DNA of 64,000 nt, taken from the NCBI RefSeq assembly GCF_965363235.1, contig NC_134851.1, forward strand, positions 35,368,321-35,432,320. Reading direction: 5' to 3'. The position numbers and the translations under genes were made by a program. The notes beneath the pieces were generated by a model. That model made no database searches, was not told the DNA's origin, and saw only the letters and a list, made by a program, of their open reading frames with translations. Positions 1 to 10,949 of the stretch are shown here, one piece after another (positions within the stretch are counted from its first letter, which is position 1; each line of letters starts with the position of its first letter). The stretch comes from Mytilus galloprovincialis. Taxonomy: Eukaryota > Mollusca > Bivalvia > Mytilida > Mytilidae.

Positions 1-215
1 TTTGCCTTGTATTCCTTTATTTTGTAATTTTAAGAACAGAGCTGATCTCCAGACACTGTCAAAAGCCTTTTTAAAATCTACAAAACACACATATAGTTTC
101 TTTTTACATTTAAACAAATATTTGTTTATTATTGTTTTTAAAATAAAGACATGATCTACAGTTCTGTATTTTTTTCTAAAACCACCTTGATTTGCTATAA
201 TGCTATAATGCTTCT
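1..215 (-). mobile_element. LINE (non-LTR retrotransposon) reverse-transcriptase fragment, cut by the window edge
   Basis: Read on the minus strand, this stretch is open and gives a recognisable non-LTR reverse-transcriptase segment. It contains QGGFRKKYRTVDHVF, then about 25 residues later FVDFKKAFDSVWR, the conserved region around the first catalytic aspartate of the RT palm, followed by a run matching the usual LxxKLxxxGIxGK pattern. This fits the Jockey/CR1-like group of LINEs known in molluscs; the clade cannot be fixed from 70 residues. The frame is intact to the window edge, so more of the enzyme probably lies outside. Its N-terminal side is cut off where the short family C element begins at 216. 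It is a dead or truncated copy as seen here. Confidence 0.85.
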
Positions 216-508
216 CAGGGGCGGATCCAGCCATTTTAAAAGGGGGGTCCCAACCAAGAGCAAAGAGGGGTTCCAGGCCATTCATTAGGAGGCGGTACCC
301 GGTCCTTTTATCCTCCTATGCTATTGACAAGTACCACCTAAATGTAGAAATTTTTATATAAGATATTCATGGAATAAATTGAAAAGTACCACCTAGAAAA
401 GTGGAAAGTACCAGTCAACATGAAAGATAATGAAACCCCTGGGGTTCCAACTATATCTCCCATTCAAATGCATTGCTCGGTAAAAGAAAAGGATTCCAAC
501 CCTCAAAT
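216..508 (+). mobile_element. Family C short inverted-repeat element, split copy
   Basis: The left end reads CAGGGGCGGATCCAG followed by a G-rich run, identical in layout to the intact family C copies at 20663 and 23737. The element resumes after about 435 with the family's middle section (the ATTCAAATGCATTG core and the ATTCCAACCC segment). The intervening 263-434 is foreign or rearranged and contains a short direct duplication around AAGTACCACCTA. The right terminal inverted repeat is missing. No coding capacity. It sits directly against the LINE fragment, so it probably inserted into it. Confidence 0.7.
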
Positions 509-511
509 CTA

Positions 512-565
512 TGGTCAGGTTGTTGTCTCTTTGACACATTCCCTTTTTCCATTCTCAATTTTATC
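512..565 (-). repeat. Family D interspersed repeat, 5' fragment
   Basis: A 54-bp piece matching, in reverse orientation, the start of the family seen in full at 47900 and 60019 (rule: GAATGGAAATGGGGAATGTG, then CAAAGAGACAACAACC). It abuts the decayed end of the family C copy. Confidence 0.75.
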
Positions 566-696
566 ATGTAGTCGTCGTTGTCCCAGGACATTTAGTTTTC
601 GCTTAATAACTTTAGTACAAGTAATAGAAATCTATGAAATTCAAACACAAGGTTTGTGACCAGAGTTTTGTTCAGAGTTTAGGAATTACATGAATT

Positions 697-1480
697 AGGG
701 GCCAATAGGGGCCAATATTAAACTTTGTTTGATTTTATAGAAAATTGAATTTATATTGGAGTTCTTTGATATGCCAAATCTTACTGTGTATTTAGATTCC
801 TAGTTTTTTGGTCCTGTTTAAATTGGTCTACCTTAAGGTCCAAAGGGTCCAAAATTAAACTTATTTTGATTTTAACAATATTTAAATCCTTGGTGTTCAG
901 ATTAATATGCTGAATCTGAATATTTACTTAGATTTTTTTATTATGGGCCCAAATTCAAGTTGATCCAAATCGGGGTCCAAAATTTTACTTTGTTTGATTT
1001 CAACAAAAATTGATTATATGGGGCTCTTTGATATGCTGAATCTAACCATTCATTAAGATTTTTGATATTTTGACCCATTATCAAATTGGTCCACATTGAG
1101 TTCTAAAAGGTCCAAAATTTAACTTTATTTGATTTCACCAAAAAATGAATTATTGGGGTTCTTTGATCATGTTGATATGCTGCATCTAACCATGAATTGA
1201 GATTTTGAATATTGGACCATTTTAGAGGTTAATTGTCAATTTAAAATTTTTAAGTACTTGGACCGCATTCATTCTGTGTCAGAAACCTATGCTGCATCAA
1301 CTATTGAATCACAATCCAAATTTAAAATTCAGAGTTGTATTGAGCTTGAATGTTGTGTCCATACTTGCCCCAACTGTTCTGGGTTCAACCTGTACGTTTG
1401 TATCAAGCTGAGCCATGCATAGCATTTTTATCTGATTTATATATTAATTTGAAATTTTGACAAGTGAGACACATACAGAT
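697..1480 (+). repeat. Bivalve interspersed repeat with four degenerate units of about 133 bp
   Basis: The motif CCAAAATTAAACTT or a near variant recurs at 712, 849, 977 and 1112, giving spacings of 137, 128 and 135 bp. Each unit also carries TTGGTCCA, TTTGATTTCA and a TTCTTTGATATGCTGAATCT run. After the fourth unit, a non-repeated tail (about 1260-1480) includes CCATACTTGCCCCAACTGTTC, split here by normal divergence, and ends near GCATAGCATTTTTA. I recall this repeat and tail as abundant in mussels and other bivalves. No protein is encoded. It may be the internal tandem block of a non-autonomous transposon, but I cannot see defined ends. Confidence 0.75.
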
Positions 1481-3628
1481 TATACTGTTAACAATATTTC
1501 AGAGTTTAACGTAGTCAAGCGAAACAAATTTTAGAAGAATAGTTGAATCATGTCTTTGTTGTCAAATGAAAAATTAGTACGAACACAAAGAAAAAGTATG
1601 GGAATGTTTGTTTTTTAAACTATTGACCAGGGTGAAAGTCTTTGAAAGTCATGGCTGGCAAAAAGTTTGTGAAATGAAATAGCACAAATATTCCATTCTT
1701 TTTAAATATAACTGAATATAAAGAAAAACACAAACTGATGTTTTATAATAGTTTTTACCCTTTTTATGTTTTATAGGACAAGAAATATAGAAAATGATGA
1801 AAAATATAAACAGTTACAATAGAAATGAGCGCAAAACAAGATAAACAGAATACAACAAGGCCTAAATGGTAAGACCACTTCTATATACTGTAAATTCAGA
1901 TTTTTCAGGGAAGGGACAACTTATTGTGATTACAAAAAAAATCTGCATAAAGATCTATATAGTTACATGATATGTTTCTGTTATCAAAATATGATTTCTT
2001 ATTTTTGCGATACTCACCCAGTCACATTATTCGCATTACTAAAAAGTTTCGATAATTTCTGAATTACAGTAATAAAAGAAATTGCCTTTGAATGATGACT
2101 CATATAAAAATAAGAAAATGTGGTATGGTAAATGAGTGACTTATCCACCAGAGTTCAATGAAGCGGATGCAAGAAATTAAAGGCCAATCATGGGCCTGCC
2201 TTCAATAATGAGAAAACACTTCCTTTATAGGTCATCCATTAAAGATCTCAACATATAAAGATTTAAACAATCCAATTTAGTTCAACATGTTCAAAGTCAA
2301 TAACAATTAATAAAAAAAAATCATGCCTAATATAAAATATTGTTTGTTTCTCCAATCCTGACTGACCCTGCAAAAATGGCCCTACTCATAAAATTTTATT
2401 GTCAAAACTAAGCCAAATATTATTTTATTCATTTCTGATTTTCGGGCTTGCCGGATCATCGGATAATATTCAGGCTTTTGGGAAAAATAAAATTATTTAC
2501 CTACCTACCTACCCACACCTGGCTTGTCAGAATAGGGATTAGGGAAACAAACAATATATTAATTTAGGCCTCATGTCTGTGAGCACTCAACCTGACCATA
2601 ATATAGGACAGTGGTTCAAATATTAACACAACATATGAACATTCTATAACAACTATTGCAAGTGGCTCAACTTTAAATATCACTGCAAGGCACTAAACAA
2701 CGAATATTAAATCTTGGACACAAAGCACTGAAATAAGAGAACTCATAAGCATGACAAGTAAGAATATCAAATGAAAGTTTCTCAAAATGTTCATTAAAAC
2801 ATGATAAAATAAGCTTATTTATATTGCTGTTTTTTTCTCCATTTATAACATTTTTTTTTTATTTTGTGTATTAATAGGTCAGATATCTTGGTTTTTATGA
2901 TCATCAACAGGTCCTGCAGGTCTATACTGAAGAGGAAACTTAATTGTTAATACTTTTCTACATAATGTGCTAATTGGATTATTAATGTGAAATGAACTCA
3001 AGTGTGTGTTTTTCTGGAAAAAGAAATAGAAAAAATCCTACAAAATTGCTATAAACAAAATGGAGTACTATCAAAGAACACAATTGTGTAAAATGTAACA
3101 ACCTACATTCATATTAACTGATGGATTATGGAGAAATTAAGAAAAAAAATAGTATCTTTGTCATGTTTGTTGTCGAAATAAACACCTGCTTTATCAATTC
3201 ATGTACATGGCTCCATCATATCAAATATACAAAGAAGATGTTTGAAGAACATACATTGCCAAAATTTATTCAACCAATTGAAGGAAGATGTCTTGTGGAT
3301 TGAATTATTTATGCACTGAACTGTTATGTAGGGGGTCGAATACACAGCAGCTGAAACAGAAGACAAGTTAATTTGACATGAAAAGTGTTTATTTTATTTA
3401 ATATGCAAATATGAGCACAATATTAATAACATCACAAATGGTATGATATTCATAGCATTTTGCTTATTATTGTATTGTCTTAAACATGCTAAACAGTCAG
3501 CCTTTTGTTTTTGTATGTTTAATACTCACCATGAAAATTTGTATTACAGTATTAAAGTTTTAATTATCTTTTGTATCAATAATTCAGTCTAGGAGAAAGT
3601 ATATTAATACTGTTTGTACTGTTATGAA
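1481..3628. other. AT-rich non-coding stretch
   Basis: No gene is visible. Apart from the short inverted-repeat element at 1886-2071, the stretch holds scattered homopolymer A/T runs and a short TACC microsatellite near 2495-2515. The 60-codon frame at 3121-3303 has no recognisable motif and no similarity I know. Confidence 0.6.
1886..2071. mobile_element. Short inverted-repeat element (MITE), TACTGTAAATTC type, diverged
   Basis: The left end TACTGTAAATTCAG is mirrored by CTGAATTACAGTA at the right end, about 186 bp apart. Internal GCGATA and TTCGC words resemble the better preserved relative at 29026-29234, which has the same termini. Length and termini fit a non-autonomous DNA transposon of the TA-target type, but the TSD is not unambiguous in this AT-rich sequence. 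Confidence 0.6.
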
Positions 3629-4063
3629 ATTTCCATAGAGGAAAAACATTTCCTTAAGGGAAATTTGATGTTCAGAAATTTCCCTAGAGGAAATTTGAAG
3701 ATCAATGATTTCCCTAGAGGAAATTTGTTGTCTTGAATTTTCCTCCAAGGAAAAGTGTTTGTCAAAAATTTCCTCACAGGAAAAAGTATTTCCTCCAAGG
3801 AAAATTTGAAGCTATATATACAAATTTCCTCACAGGAAAAAGTATTTCCTCCAAGGAAAATTTGAAGCTGCAAATTTCCTCAAAGGAAAAAGAATTTCCT
3901 CTAAGGAAATAGAATTTCCTCAAAGGAAATAATTATGCAGCAAATTCCCTAAGGGAAATCTTTTTCCCTTGAGGAAAAAAACAATTTCCCTTGAGGAAAA
4001 ATCTTTTTCCTTCAGGGAAATTTGATTTCCCTTGAGGAAAAGTACTTTTCCTCTGAGGAAATT
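3629..4063. repeat. Array of about 18 short palindromes, TTTCC-N5-GGAAA
   Basis: Eighteen self-complementary units of about 15 bp (for example TTTCCCTAGAGGAAA, TTTCCTCCAAGGAAA, TTTCCCTTGAGGAAA) lie at irregular 12-45 bp spacing. Spacers differ, though a block of about 65 bp including AATTTGAAGCT is duplicated around 3780-3870. The centres vary while the arms co-vary to stay complementary, so this is not a simple microsatellite. The 83-codon minus-strand frame across it is a by-product of the repeats. Confidence 0.9.
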
Positions 4064-5349
4064 GTTGAAAAAAGGGGCATAACTTTTTCAACAGTGGTGC
4101 TAGATCCAAAAAATTTTAGGACAAATATCAGGGAACCAATACCAACCAAGTTATCAACTTTGTTTTGACTTAACTCCAAAAATTAAGGTGACAACTTTTG
4201 CACTCAGCGGAATTGCAAACTTGTCCCGGAGACTGTTCTTTACTCAATAGACTTACTGCCTAGGCGTTAGCTTATTGCCTAGGATTTAAGCTTAATGCCT
4301 AATTTCACTTATTGCCGCTAACATATTTATATTATATTTGATTTTTCATTTTTTTTTTCTGTTTTGCTCTACGACTTCTCACTTTCTGCAATCATGTCGG
4401 CAGATGAATATATCCTTCCATTTACATTTTGAACGATCTCATCTTTAACGTTTTAATCAACTACATGTATTTCTGTTCTTTATAAATTGTTGGCCCTAAA
4501 TATTCAGCTTTGAGCGTTCCTGAAGAAGGTAGATCCAGAACAGCGCTTGAGTCGTAAATTTTAACATTTTGTTTTCATTTTTTTATCGATTGCATGACGA
4601 TCATGTGTATTGTCAAGTGAATCATGATTTCAGTTCTAAGTATTGGTACGGTAGGAACACTGAATTTATGATGTCGCAATAAACGTTGTGACGTTGCGCA
4701 CGATATTGGTGTCACTTTGGAAATATGGGTTAGAAGGCGGGTTATTCAAATTCAAGCTCTTATCATAAACAATAAATAGCCATGTTATGCATATCATTCG
4801 AAAGGAAATAAACCATAGAAATCAATAACATAAATGATTTTGTGCTTTGTCTATATTTTAATGAAAAACTTTGCTCATTTCGATGCCTATATATAACGTC
4901 ATTTCAAGGGTGTCCCGCTGTTACAATTTTGTTTAATATGCGTCTTTGAAATCCCAGTGCGGATTCATTAGTTAGTAGAATGATTTAAAATTTCACAACT
5001 ATATTGTACACATTTAACGTTACTCTCTTTAAATAAATGTTTAACTGTAAGTGAAAAAAGATCGTCAGAAGAGTTTAAATAAAAAAGAGAAAAAACGTCC
5101 AAATTACATTTTTTGTAGCTGCTCAACCCGTAAAAAAACTTTCTGTCTTCACTTTCATAAGATATAACGGACGAAAATCGGTTTTGGTAATATTAGAAAA
5201 AAATATACATGTACCGAAGAAGTTATCTGAAGTCATCATTAGGTAACTGCGGTCTTTTTTTAAAAATATCGTCATTTTTCCCGTGTCCAATAAAATGTCC
5301 CTATGGACAAAATAACACGAAGAATAATTCAGAGGCTTTTTATCAAACG
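4064..5349. other. Non-coding flank of the 6-kb inverted-repeat element
   Basis: No gene seen. It holds a family I fragment at 4497-4556 and three loose copies of a TTANTGCCTA word around 4245-4300. A stretch near 4690-4715 reads GCGCACGATATTGGTGTCAC, and recurs in reverse orientation near 37930. The 84-codon frame at 5123-5377 (minus) is not recognisable. Confidence 0.55.
4497..4556 (+). repeat. Family I interspersed repeat fragment
   Basis: The segment with GAGCGTTCCTGAAGAAGGTA and AGAACAGCGCTT matches, in reverse orientation, 40796-40870 (AGCGCTTTTTCTGGATCTAC, then TTCATCAGGAACGTC). I recall variants of this sequence as common in mussel genomes. Confidence 0.6.
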
Positions 5350-5355
5350 AAATTC

Positions 5356-6250
5356 TACGGAAGCCGATAAGGGCCATTCAAAAAAAAAAAAATTATGTCG
5401 TAATTACGACATAGCATGTCGTAATTTCGACATAACATGTCGTTATTACGACATCGCTATGTCGTAATTTCGACATAACATGTCGTTATAACGACATCGC
5501 TATGTCGTTATTTCGACATAACATGTCGTAATAACGACATCACTATGTCGTTTTAACGACATAGCTATGTCGTAATAACGACATCGCTATGTATATAAAA
5601 GAATGTGTATTATGATTGCCAAGACACTAAATGACACAAAAATTAACAACTATATGTTATCATAATGCCCCCAATAGTTAGAAAAGCCCCCGCATAGTCA
5701 GCTATAAAAGAGGGACGAAAGATACCAGAGGGAGAGGCCCCGGAATGCTGTGTGGCATACAGTGTTAACATTAATTAATTATTAGCTCCCTTGGTAAAAC
5801 TCCAAATTTCATATTTAAAGTATTTCATTGTTGATTAATTTACATGATGCTTAATAAGTATATATTTGTTAATTGCATATCTTTTGCTATTTGAATTCAT
5901 TGGTTAAAGATATTTATTCATATTGTAAAGTTTAATATTTGTATCGTTAGTCAACTTCTTTGGTTACCTTCTGTGAGAAACTTATATAATTTATAGATCG
6001 TATTTAAGTCCTTCAAGATACCGACCGTGGAAGTGATGCAGAGTCAGTCAAGGTCTTATAAATCTTCTACTTGTTCGAAAAAAATATGTGTGGAATTATA
6101 TGAGGATTGACATACAGTCCTACCTATAAACAAACTCAAATTACATGCCTTCGTGTTATAAGGGTGAATTGAAATATTGATTGCTCTCTTTCGTGAAATA
6201 TTGATTGCTCTCTTTCGACTTTCAAACGTTGGACACGATGTTGCTACAAG
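5356..6250 (+). repeat. Left arm of the 6-kb inverted-repeat element
   Basis: From outside in: the TACGGAAGC terminus, an A-rich run, nine ATGTCGT/ACGACAT palindromes, a section resembling family A (ATTATGATTGCCAA, then TAGTCAGCTATAAAAG), the GGGACGAAAGATACCAGAGG segment, then AT-rich sequence. The match to the right arm is strong up to about 6005 and weaker but traceable to about 6250 (ATTGATTGCTCTCTTTCG and CACGATGTT on this side). A 24-bp tandem duplication of GAAATATTGATTGCTCTC lies at about 6170-6215 and is absent from the right arm. Confidence 0.85.
5395..5584. repeat. Array of nine palindromes, ATGTCGT-N4-ACGACAT (left arm)
   Basis: Nine 18-bp units such as ATGTCGTAATTACGACAT and ATGTCGTTATAACGACAT sit 2-5 bp apart, almost end to end. 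The central four bases vary among AATT, TATT, TATA and AATA, while the outer heptamers are nearly invariant. Each unit can pair with itself and with any other unit on the same strand. Confidence 0.95.
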
Positions 6251-8269
6251 CTTTAGGATTTAAAACAGAATTTTCGAAATTTCATCCGCAAAACAATATA
6301 AAAATGTTAGAAAACACGAACCAATATTAAAACAAATTCAATATATGTTTCAAATTATGTTTATACAGCTCTTGATCATATATAACTAAGTAATATCTAG
6401 TATATTTGATGATTAGATTAGCAAAGCTATGTGAAAAAAACCGGATGTCCAACGTTACATTTATGAAAAATTGTTTTAAATCTTATGTATAGTGATCCTA
6501 TTTCTTATTCTCTGATCTTCTTGATACTTGGCAGGAACAACGACAGGTGTCGGTTCTTTGTGGCGTTAAAGCCGTTATTTTTGCCAAATTTTATTTGACT
6601 CGGTAGCTTCATATTAAGCGGGAATAAGAAAAATGTCCAACGACGTTTTTCGTTATCTCAACGACTGAAAGTGAATTTTGTAAGTAGCAGAAAATGAATA
6701 AAAAGAGTAAGACAATAATAATATCTAACAAAAGTACAAATATTTGCCTCATTGTTCGTGAGTTCAAATATTGCTGATTCAATAAAATCTTCTCTACACA
6801 GTCATTTTTCAAACGGTAGCCGTTTCGTCCAAGTTGATATTTCATTTTTCAAAGCAGTTAACGCGTATTTTTTATAATTAATCAAAACAAAAGTTAGATA
6901 CACGAAGAGTAAAAAATGCCAAGATTCCTTTCTTATTAACTACATGTTTGGGTCTTAAAGGAATAAAATGCTTCCACACATTACAAAACAGTAGCCAATT
7001 TGTCCAAACGTCGAAAGTTCGAAAGACGCTAATTTCCGTCGTTACATGTGCTAAAGTTTCAATTAAATGATCATGATAATTAAAACAAATCGTGTTATGA
7101 AATTTGGAAAAAACAGGTTGATGATTGCTGCCGGAAAAAAAAGAATAGCGCATGTTGCTATAGACTGCACCCGGGGACATAGGTTAGACACAGGTTAAAT
7201 TTTGTAATTTTTATTAATCGTTTATAGCTTTTAACGATTTATTTAAAAGAATGGTGAAATGGGGGAAAACACTTCGTCCAACTTTTGCAAAGACAAATTT
7301 TAGACACCAAGACAGTCCTCTAAATGTTAAATTCGAATTGAAATTTATATTGTGGAAGTACTCCATAGATCATTTAAAGTCGTCACTTCAGTAAGGTGCA
7401 ATCACCAATATTAAAAGACTTATACCAGTTCACGGAGTGTTTTACTTCGCGATTTGTCCTGCTATTCATGTTATAACTGTCGTGATGAAATTAATTCCTG
7501 TACTAGCGAAACCGGAACTTTTCGTCAATATAAACTTGTGCATGAAATTGAGGTACTAGTAATTGAAAGACAAATCCCAAACAGCGACGAAAACCGTTTC
7601 ATCGAATTTTAAAAACCCGGGATTATTTAAGCCGTTTTCGCGGACGATCCAGGAGTAGATTACTATATTTTAAAATGTATATCAGAAATTAAACACTATA
7701 GATGACTTGCGCGGAAATAATTCTCAAGCCAAGGTTCAAGTAATTGAAGGGGTGTATTTCGACAACTTATGTACCAGGGAAAATACAATTCTATTCAAAT
7801 TTAACCAAGGGTAAAAATGTTCGATTTACTTGCAGAGTGTCAGATATATTTGTATTGGGGTTAAGTTAAATTTTACAATGACAGATAGCTAGATGATATG
7901 CACCTTGAAAGTTAAACATCATATGATAAAAGTTTCGTACATCTAAAAAAAAATATCTTTCTTATGGAAAACTGTACCACATCTTCCTATATCTACTTCC
8001 GTCCCATCTTTCTTTCCCACATTACTTGCGACAGTAATGCATTTTTAGTTGAAATAACTTAAAGGGTAAACATTATTAAATAGATTTCCACAACTTGAGG
8101 TAATTTATGATAAAATGACATCACAAAACGAACAGAACCAGAATCAGAAATTTTAAAAATTTTGTAATATAATAAATAAATCAACCAACATATAAAAAAA
8201 AACAAATAAAACTTGCAAAAATTAATCAAAAACCCTCTTCGACGCGGCTTTTTATGTGTAATGTCGTGT
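6251..8269. other. Interior of the 6-kb inverted-repeat element
   Basis: No transposase signature or long open frame is visible. The minus-strand frames at 6609-6845 and 6878-7180 (78 and 100 codons) and the 130-codon frame at 8059-8451 have no motif I recognise. The last runs from the interior into the right arm, and the matching left-arm sequence is not open, which argues against a real protein. Confidence 0.5.
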
Positions 8270-8640
8270 TTTAGGAACATCGTGCCCATTGTTTGATAGT
8301 AAATACAGAGCAATCGATACGTCCAATCACCCTCATGACAACAAACCATGGAGTTGTGCACTTCTTTAATGAGAGGTGGAAAGCTTTGTTTGCCTTGATA
8401 GGACTTCAGGTCAGTCCTCATAGTCCCCGGTCGGTTACTTATTACGCGCAATCAGGATCTATAAAATATATAAGTTTCTCACAGAAGGTAACCAAAGAAG
8501 GTGACCAAAGATTTTGCGACGATACAAATATTAAACTTTACAATATAAATAAATATCTTTAATCAATGAATTCAAATAGCAAAAGCTATGCAATTAACAG
8601 ATATATACTTATTCAGCTTCATGTAAATTATACTGAAATG
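8270..8640 (-). repeat. Right arm of the 6-kb element, inner piece
   Basis: In reverse complement this matches the left arm: GTTTCTCACAGAAGGTAACC here pairs with GGTTACCTTCTGTGAGAAAC on the left side, followed by matching GAATTCAAATAGCAAAAG and GTAAATTATACTG runs. Similarity fades gradually between about 8400 and 8270. The arm stops abruptly near 8640, at the junction with the 2.3-kb inserted stretch. Confidence 0.8.
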
Positions 8641-9496
8641 CAGTCGACTTTAGCGTTTGATAGTTCATTGATAACATTTTGGCGTATCACAAACAAACAA
8701 CTTGTTACGTCTCATTTCATTGGCCGAAAGATTTAAATACAACAACAATGTAATAAGTGTGCACGTGAATTGACACAGGTGACCGACAGTGGAATTTACT
8801 ATGTTACTACGAACGTAAAAACAATGATTTGTATAGTTTACAAACCTTTGGTCAAAAGAAATAAATAAATGTTTTATTAACTTCAAAAAGTGGGGTCGAA
8901 ATATTATACTGATAGTTATTAACTTCAAATAGTGGGGTCGAAATATTATACTGATAGTTTGTTTTAACATAGATGTAATACCATCTATGGTTTTAAGTAA
9001 TATTCTAAGTTCTTTGCATGCAGCAACTCAATTATCTTGTACCCGGCATGATGAGAAATATAAGGATAAAATAAAATACATGTGCCGCTTTTATACGGAT
9101 GAATATATGAACCACTTTTAATTTCTTTCATACTGACGATAGGTTATAATCCTAACAATGTCGTAGTCACTTATAATAAGTATCTCATAATACTGATCCA
9201 TTACAATCATTAATCAGTGGTTGCACTGACATTCCTCTTTTATTATTTTCATGCACACAGTACAAAAATGTAGCTAAAAGCGTACCATAAACGGAGGAAA
9301 TTGCCCCCCAAAGATAGAAACAAAATAACTTTAATCGTATCATTGGTGCACCTGAATGAATTCAGTGAAGGCATGTTGTTGTAATAAATTGAAATGTTAC
9401 ATCGGCGAAGATTATTTCTTATGCATGTGTGGAACTAAATAATAAATTAATACTTGTGAGAAATCGTAGTTTATAAGGAACAATTCTCTTGTTTGA

Positions 9497-9642
9497 ATTC
9501 GGGGCCTTTTATAGCTGACTATGCGGTATGGGCTTTGCTCATTATTGAAAGCCGTAAGGTGACCTATAGTTGTTAATTTCTGTGTCATTTTGGTCTCTTG
9601 TGGATAGTTGTCTCATTGGCAATCATACCACATCTTCTTTTT
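9497..9642 (-). repeat. Family A interspersed repeat (SINE- or MITE-like)
   Basis: Reverse copy with the diagnostic order GGCCTTTTATAGCTGACTAT, CATTATTGAAAGCCGTAAGG, GTTGTTAATTTCTGTGTCAT, GTTGTCTCATTGGCAATCAT. I remember this family as among the most abundant short repeats in mussel transcripts and genomes. I see no clear RNA polymerase III promoter, so SINE status is not established. Confidence 0.85.
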
Positions 9643-9944
9643 TTAAATATAAATGTACTGTTTTCGATTTTAAATGGATGAACATTTATCTTTCAATTTT
9701 ATACTGTAAGAATAGAGCTGCATAACATTGTTGAACTTTCCGCTAAAGTATATGTGGTATGTATTCGTATTTAAAATAAAATGCAAAACGAAACGTGTAT
9801 GATAAACTGATAAACAAAATATCAAGAAATTAAGGATGACTAAATGCATGCACAAGAAGAAACTCACCTTTCTATCGATACATTTGAATGATTTAATGAA
9901 TAAACACTTTTTTAAAAACTGTTTGTGTCTATTTACATAGATAT

Positions 9945-10135
9945 AGGAGGATGTGGTGTGAATGCCAATGAGACAACTCCCCATCCAAATAACAATTTAT
10001 AAAAGTAAACCATGATAGGTCAATGTACGGCCTTCAACACGGAGCCACTGAACAACAAGCTATAAAGGTCCCCAAAATTACTAGTGTAAAACCATCTAAA
10101 CGGGAAAACCAACGGTCTATAAATATTTACACTAT
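9945..10135 (+). repeat. Family B interspersed repeat (SINE- or MITE-like)
   Basis: Shares its first part with family A (GATGTGGTGTGAATGCCAAT, GAGACAACT) and then diverges: AACAATTTATAAAAGTAAAC, GGCCTTCAACACGGAGCC, ACTAGTGTAAAACCAT, AACCAACGGTCTA. Near-complete head and middle; the distal third is missing. The best comparison copy is at 51581. Confidence 0.85.
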
Positions 10136-10949
10136 ATTATTTACGTTCGTTTTTCAACCGAGAATAGCAAAACCTAATGAAGTATATCGTTGGAGTTTAT
10201 AAACTACATTTAATCATCCCCTGTGCAATGATTGGCCATCTCCGTTTTTTCTTAACAAAGCATAGTTGGTTACATGTTATGAATTTACTTACAATTTCGG
10301 GATTTTTTTTTTCTTCAAGTAAACGGAATCAGAAAAAAATCGCTATCCTATGTCGAATACATAAAACTTGGAAAAGAATATGAAGTGTTTGTAGAAAAGT
10401 ACGGTTTCATTTTTCAAGTACAACGTTAATTCATGGAGTCCATTGAGTAAAAGAAAATCCAGGATAAGCAAGGGGGGAGGAAAAAATGAAAAAATATGTG
10501 AATTGAGTTTTTTTTTTTTATCCTACATTGAACTTTTGATGTCGTCCCTTGATCTAGAGGAGACATTTAAATTGAATATTTAGATGTGAAAACTGTTAAG
10601 ATTTTAAAGTTTAAACTTTACTACCAATTGCAGAAAACTATAAAACCAATGAATTTCACATGCACATTTATAAAAGCTAGAATTGTGATTGGAATCATGT
10701 ATGAGAATATGTCGATGGAAGCTTTAAACGACCTTGACCAGATAACATATCGTGAATATTAATCAGTCCATTCAACGTTATACTATGTGTGTTCTATTTT
10801 CGAAGGTGTGAGGTCGAAGGTTTGAATTGACCAATGGAAACGATCGTTCCTTAGAGAGTTAATCTAATAAAGTTTGTTTGACTGATTACGTCGCACTTCC
10901 TTTCGCTAAGCTAAGCCGCATATGAGTGTATTTAACAATGAAATACATT

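Larger units (their letters stand above)
8641..10949. other. 2.3-kb stretch interrupting the right arm
   Basis: The left arm has no counterpart for this sequence, so it arrived after the inverted repeat formed. It holds a 42-bp tandem duplication (8876-8959, with AGTGGGGTCGAAATATTATA), one family A copy (9497-9642) and one family B copy (9945-10135). No gene is recognisable. The short repeated word TGAAATGC/TGAAATAC at the two junctions could be a diverged 8-bp TSD, but this is weak. Confidence 0.6.

Noticed and set aside
3629-4063. CRISPR array, given regularly recurring palindromic repeats
   Set aside because: The genome is eukaryotic, units are about 15 bp with variable centres and irregular spacers, and no cas-like gene is present. 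The same applies to the other palindrome arrays.
8059-8451. 130-codon minus-strand frame as a transposase remnant of the 6-kb element
   Set aside because: No catalytic or DNA-binding motif is visible, and the homologous left-arm sequence is not open in any frame.
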